Shown: in pieces, positions 59,973-64,000 of the stretch
Layout: every line of letters begins with the position of its first letter
Position numbering within the stretch: position 1 is the first letter of the stretch
Source of the DNA: Beta vulgaris subsp. vulgaris
Taxonomy: Eukaryota > Streptophyta > Magnoliopsida > Caryophyllales > Amaranthaceae
Assembly (NCBI RefSeq): GCF_026745355.1
Contig: NC_079203.1
Location: forward strand, 43,119,492 to 43,183,491
Direction: 5' to 3'
Length of the DNA stretch: 64,000 nucleotides
Notes under the pieces: generated by a model
Databases searched by the model: none
The model's input: the letters and a program-made list of their open reading frames with translations, nothing else
What the model was told of the DNA's origin: nothing
Program-made: the position numbers and the translations under genes

Positions 59973-60536
59973 GAATCAATTTAAGGCTAGCATAACTAAT
60001 AGGTGCAAGCGCTTGACTAATTCTACTGTTGGTTTGATGCACGCGCATGATGTCAGCATGACATCAGCGGTCTCACGTTAACACTAACGTGAGACCGTCT
60101 CTTCAAAAACGGACTCAAAAATCATTTCTAATTTTTTTGAAATCAAAATGATAATAAATGTTTCAATTGTTAGAGATCATTGGCAATAAGATTTACTACT
60201 TTTATACTTCCTCCTCTCCAAAATTAATGCAACAACACTTGTCTTTTAGCATAGAGATTCAGGAGGGAGTTGGAAGTGGGGTATTACGTTAAGTTTTATG
60301 TTAAAATACGGACAGAGAAAAGTTGTTAGTGTAGGTGCTCGGGTATATCTTTTTTCCATATATAGAAGTGTTGTATTCATTAAAGAACTACTTATTAAGG
60401 CAAGTAATTCAAAATTTTTGGAGTCAAGGATGTACATTAGAGAATAATATTTTGTCAAAAAGTATTTTAATTAATTTAATTTATCAAATTTTTGTGAGCT
60501 AGCAACTTAGTTTGTCAACCTTACTGGTTACTACTA

Positions 60537-60851
60537 GTCCATCCGTTTCCTAAAGATTTTCCTTGTTACTATTCTTACAGATACTAAGGAGGATCTACTT
60601 GTGTGGGGTGTCGGGTGGATAGAGTAAGAGAGAGAGTGGTTAAGATAAATAAACAAATAAAAAGGGGTTAAAGTAGGAGAGAGAAAGGGAGTAAAATTGA
60701 ATTAATAATGTAATGGTGGACCATATGATAGGGACATGAGAGGGTAAAAAGGAGAAAAAAAATTCCAAATAAGGAATAAAGTAAAAGAGGGAAGATATTT
60801 TGGAAACGCACCTAAACGAAAAGAGGGGAGATCTTTAGGAAACGGAGGGAG
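60537..60851. mobile_element. Stowaway MITE
   Basis: GTCCATCCGTTTCCTAAAGA start and inverted CTCCCTCCGTTTCCTAAAGA end, TA on both sides; ends 60 bp before the first visible subtilase exon. Confidence 0.85.
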
Positions 60852-61530
60852 TATGTAGTAGTATAGTATTACCGTAGCAAGAGTTATTGCATAAAGTAGC
60901 TAGTACTCACCCATGAAGAACACGACTTAACATTTCAGTATGAAGGCTTTTTGCTGGAAGGTTGTGCTTAATACGATCACCCATGTATATAATATAAGTC
61001 TACACAAATAAAATAAATTCAAAAATTATAGTTAGAGATGGGATTAGAAAAGCTTGAGAGTGGAGAAAGAAGTCCGAAATATTCTTTCAGAAAGAGCATG
61101 TATAGGATTGAAGCAGATATTAGATATACTATAAAAAACATATATAGCAACTTTTCTAATTTTTTTATTGATGAAAATAAACTACTTGTTTTGTGCCTTT
61201 TATATTATGAAATTACTGATTTTGTTGAGTTATTTTGTTCGCAACTGATTTTACCAATTACAGTAGTATAGACGAGTTGTGATTTCTAAGTCCTAACTTA
61301 TTAATATCAAAATATTATTCTTTTTAAATGAAAGAAAATTGGCGTTTGTAACCTAACCATGCAAGCTTGAATTTTAATTAATATATTCAAAGAGTGTTGG
61401 AACATTTATAGGGTAATGGGTTTGTAACTCATAAGGGTATGTACTAGAAGAGGAGGAGGTCTAGTATGCAAAAGGCTAGAGTGCATCAAGTGGCAAAACG
61501 CATTGATAAACCAAGGGAGACAGAAGACTG

Positions 61531-61646
61531 GCCGCGAGTCGCGACAACCGTCGCGAGTCGCGACCAGTGGCCCGTCGCGAGTCGCGACAGGTGTCGCGGG
61601 TCGCGACCAGCGCCTCGCGACTCGCGAGCTTTTCGCGAGTCGCGAC
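61531..61646 (+). repeat. CpG-dense palindromic repeat
   Basis: Six imperfect copies of the odd palindrome GTCGCGAGTCGCGAC, separated by 3-9 bases, in otherwise AT-rich DNA and inside the presumed LTR. Confidence 0.9.
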
Positions 61647-62173
61647 GTGTCTTCTGCCTTGGAATGCGAAAAGATGCCTTGACGGTTTTATGTCCGTTGT
61701 GATGTTATGGCCTCATTTTAATGACCTTTAAGGTCCTTAAATCAGCTGATTAAAGGCCTTTGATGGGTGATTAAAATGGGGGTTATGGATTACTACTCTA
61801 GTCAATGAAAGGTTTATGATTCCTATATAAACCTTGGGATTCCTATGAGTGAAGGGTTGGAAGAAAATCAGAATTTTCTATTCTATACTCTCTCAAATAC
61901 TTCTTGCTTAGCTTAAGAGAAAACTTGCAATCTTCTCTTGAGTGTTCTTCACAAACACAAAACACAAGTTCTTGTTGATTCACTTAGAAGATCATCTAAG
62001 TGGATTGTTTCTCTCCATTGTATCTCATTAGTTATTTCGTGTTAACCCGGTGATCCTAGAGGGGCGAAATTAAACTAATAGGAAAGCGTAGTTTCCGTGC
62101 CTTGGAGTGGATATCCGGTTCTCTCATTGATCACACCTAACAATCTATTAGTTTAATTCTCTTTTTTTCGGAT

Positions 62174-64000
62174 ATGGCTCAATCACTCAAGGACATGACT
62201 ATGAACTTCCAAAAGTTGGATAAGTTTGAGGGGGTGGGCTATCGGAGGTGGCAAAAGAAGATGCACTTCTTGTTGACCGCCTTGAATGTGGTGTATGTTT
62301 ATCAACTCCTATGCCACCACTCCCGGAAGATGGAGAGGAAGAGCCTCTTGAGACTACTAGGAAGAGGATAAAGTGGGAGAATGATGACTACATTTGTCGT
62401 GGTCATATTCTCAACTCTCTCACCGACCCGTTGTTTGATCTCTACCAAAATGTGGAGAGTGCAAAGGAACTTTGGGACGCTCTTGAGGCCAAGTACATTT
62501 CGGAAGATGCTTCAAGTAAGAAATTCCTTGTTAGTAATTTTAATTCTTTTAAAATGACTAATGATCGGCCTATTATGGAGCAATTCCATGAGGTTCATCA
62601 TATTTTGAACCAAATAAGATCACATGGTATGGTGATGGATGAGGCAATTGCGGTTGCCTCAATCATTGACAAATTACCAAATTCTTGGAAAGATACAAAA
62701 CATCTTTTAAAACATAAAAAGGAAGACATGTCCATGGAGCAATTAGGAACTCATCTTCGTATTGAAGAGGGGATCCGGGCTCAAGATGGGGTTAAGGATA
62801 CTACTCCTAGTATTCCTAAATCTACCGTTAATTTGGTAGAGGTTGGTGGGTCTAGTAAGACCAAGAAATCCAACAACAACAACAAACAACAACAACATAA
62901 CAAAACAATGTTGCAAACAAGAAGAGGAAGACCCTCTCTTGTTGGATATGCAATGGTCCTCATCTTAAGAGGGATTGTCCTTCTAACAACAAGAAGAAGA
63001 CAAAGAACACACAACCTAGTGTTGTTCAAAACCAAGGTAACAATGCACATGTTAATGTAATTGAAGAAATGCATTTTGTTGCTATGATTTCTGAAATTAT
63101 GTGTGTGCAGGTTGATGATTCTTGGTGGATAGATTCGGGAGCCTCTAGACATGTGTGCAATAACAAGGATTTCTTCAAGTCTTTGAAAGATTTGGATGAT
63201 GGTCCAATCTTGTATATGGGGAATGATTCTACGGTAAAGGCTAGAGGCATAGGCCAAGTAGAATTGTTGTTAACCTCGGGAAAGACTTTAACTCTCCGGG
63301 ATGTTGTGTATGTACCGGAAGTTAGGAAGAATCTTGTGTCGGAGGTCTCTTGAATAAGTATGGTTTTAAAGTTGTTTTTGAGTCGGATAAATTTGTACTT
63401 TCCAAGGGTGGTATTTTTGTTGGACAAGGTTTCTTTTGTAATGGAATGTTTAAATTTAGTATTGATAATAAAATTGGTACTAGTTCTATTTACATGCTTG
63501 ATGTTTCTTCTCTATGGCACAATCGTTTATGTCATGTGAATTATCGTAGATTATATGACATGTCTAAAATGGGGTTATACCTCCTTTCGATTTAAAGTTA
63601 GAGAAGTGTAACACTTGCTGTGCTAAATAAAATTACAAAAAATCCTTATCCTAGTGTGACTAGACAAACGGTATTGCTTGAATTGGTGCATAGTGACTTG
63701 TGTGACTTTCATAGTTCACCTTCTTTAGGAAATAAAGAAATATGTTGTAACTTTTATTGATGATTTTTCAAGGTTTTGTTACATATATTTATTATTTACT
63801 AAAGATGAAGCACTAGAAAAGTTTAAGACCTTTAAAATCGAAGTGGAACTCCAACTTAATCAAAAGATTAAAAGACTTCGAACGGATAGGGGTGGTGAAT
63901 ATTATAATCCAAGTTATTTTAGTTCCATTGGTGTAATTCATGAAACAACCGCCCCATACTCACCTCAAAGTAATGGTATAGCGGAAAGGAAAAATAGGGT
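62174..64000 (+). pseudogene. Copia gag-pol with frameshifts, partial
   Basis: From ATG 62174 (MAQSLKDMTMNFQKLDKFEG) the gag frame shifts near 62299 into PMPPLPEDGEEEPLETTRKR and onward. After about 62900 a shift brings the zinc knuckle CWICNGPHLKRDC into frame. Protease motif WWIDSGASRHV is at 63123, then a shift at about 63343. GAG-pre-integrase LWHNRLCHVNYRRLYDMSKM follows. The integrase core is seen in pieces (LVHSDLCDF, FIDDFSRF, RTDRGGEY, SNGIAERKNR) with more shifts. Reverse transcriptase lies beyond the window. It cannot be active as it stands. Confidence 0.85.

Larger units (their letters stand above)
59116..60115. mobile_element. Hairpin-ended element carrying a PPR gene fragment
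   Basis: Each end holds a perfect hairpin. Left 59131-59158 has arms CGTCTCACGTTA/TAACGTGAGACG. Right 60068-60097 has 13-bp arms of the same sequence. The loop is ACAC in both. Flanking bases are also roughly inverted (GTCTTATAAAAGAC versus GTCCGTTTTTGAAGAGAC). No transposase or clear target duplication is seen, so the superfamily is unknown. It carries a decayed coding fragment and a tandem repeat. Confidence 0.55.
61395..64000 (+). mobile_element. Degenerate Copia retrotransposon, truncated by window end
   Basis: A probable LTR begins TGTTGGAACATTTATAGGG near 61395. Its end and the primer-binding site could not be fixed; no TGGTATCAGAGC is present before gag. A Copia gag-pol with several frameshifts follows and runs out of the window. 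It lies upstream of the first visible subtilase exon and may sit in that gene's first intron. Confidence 0.7.

Noticed and set aside
61038..61271. 77-codon plus-strand frame near the subtilase
   Set aside because: No domain, no partner exons, and AT-rich composition like the surrounding intron.

Overview
This is nuclear DNA of a flowering plant. The genes have GT-AG introns, there are plant-specific families (BELL/TALE homeodomain, neprosin, cucumisin-like subtilase), and the DNA is AT-rich and packed with plant transposons. The families are eudicot-like. I suspect Caryophyllales from the repeat types, but I cannot prove a species.

Layout: 1-13.6 kb holds nested DNA transposons (hAT, Tourist-like and Stowaway MITEs), a Helitron pair and a truncated LINE, with no host gene seen. 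At 13.6-19.5 kb lies a complete ATH1-type BELL homeobox gene (+ strand, four coding exons, 544 aa) with a long leader that carries upstream ORFs. At 19.5-22.8 kb are two MITEs with subterminal repeat arrays. At 23.3-30.1 kb lies a complete neprosin-domain gene (+ strand, seven exons, 404 aa) with a SINE, two Stowaways and a hairpin-rich CACTA element in its introns. At 30.3-34.7 kb is a broken subtilase exon split by a decayed CACTA transposon. At 34.7-38.9 kb are remnants of two Copia elements with long GT and AT microsatellites.

From 41.6 to 61.0 kb, on the minus strand, runs a second and nearly complete subtilase gene. Its D/H/N/S catalytic residues are present. Its last exon is cut by a 9.9-kb insertion flanked by the 5-bp duplication TAAGC. 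That insertion is a tandem array of a non-coding LTR element (five LTRs, four internal regions). Its first LTR was later hit by a complete, very young 5.27-kb Copia element (TSD CAAGA, LTRs differing at one base). The window ends inside another, frameshifted Copia element whose presumed LTR contains a CpG-dense palindromic repeat.

The most unusual signal is in the non-coding LTR array. Each full internal region carries eight 21-nt stem-loops with a near-constant loop (ACAWGRG) and stems whose two arms change together. The five 3'-most persist in the PBS-deleted units. This looks like a repeated, covarying RNA structure in a non-autonomous retroelement. A second notable item is a hairpin-ended element at 59.1-60.1 kb that carries a captured PPR-gene fragment.
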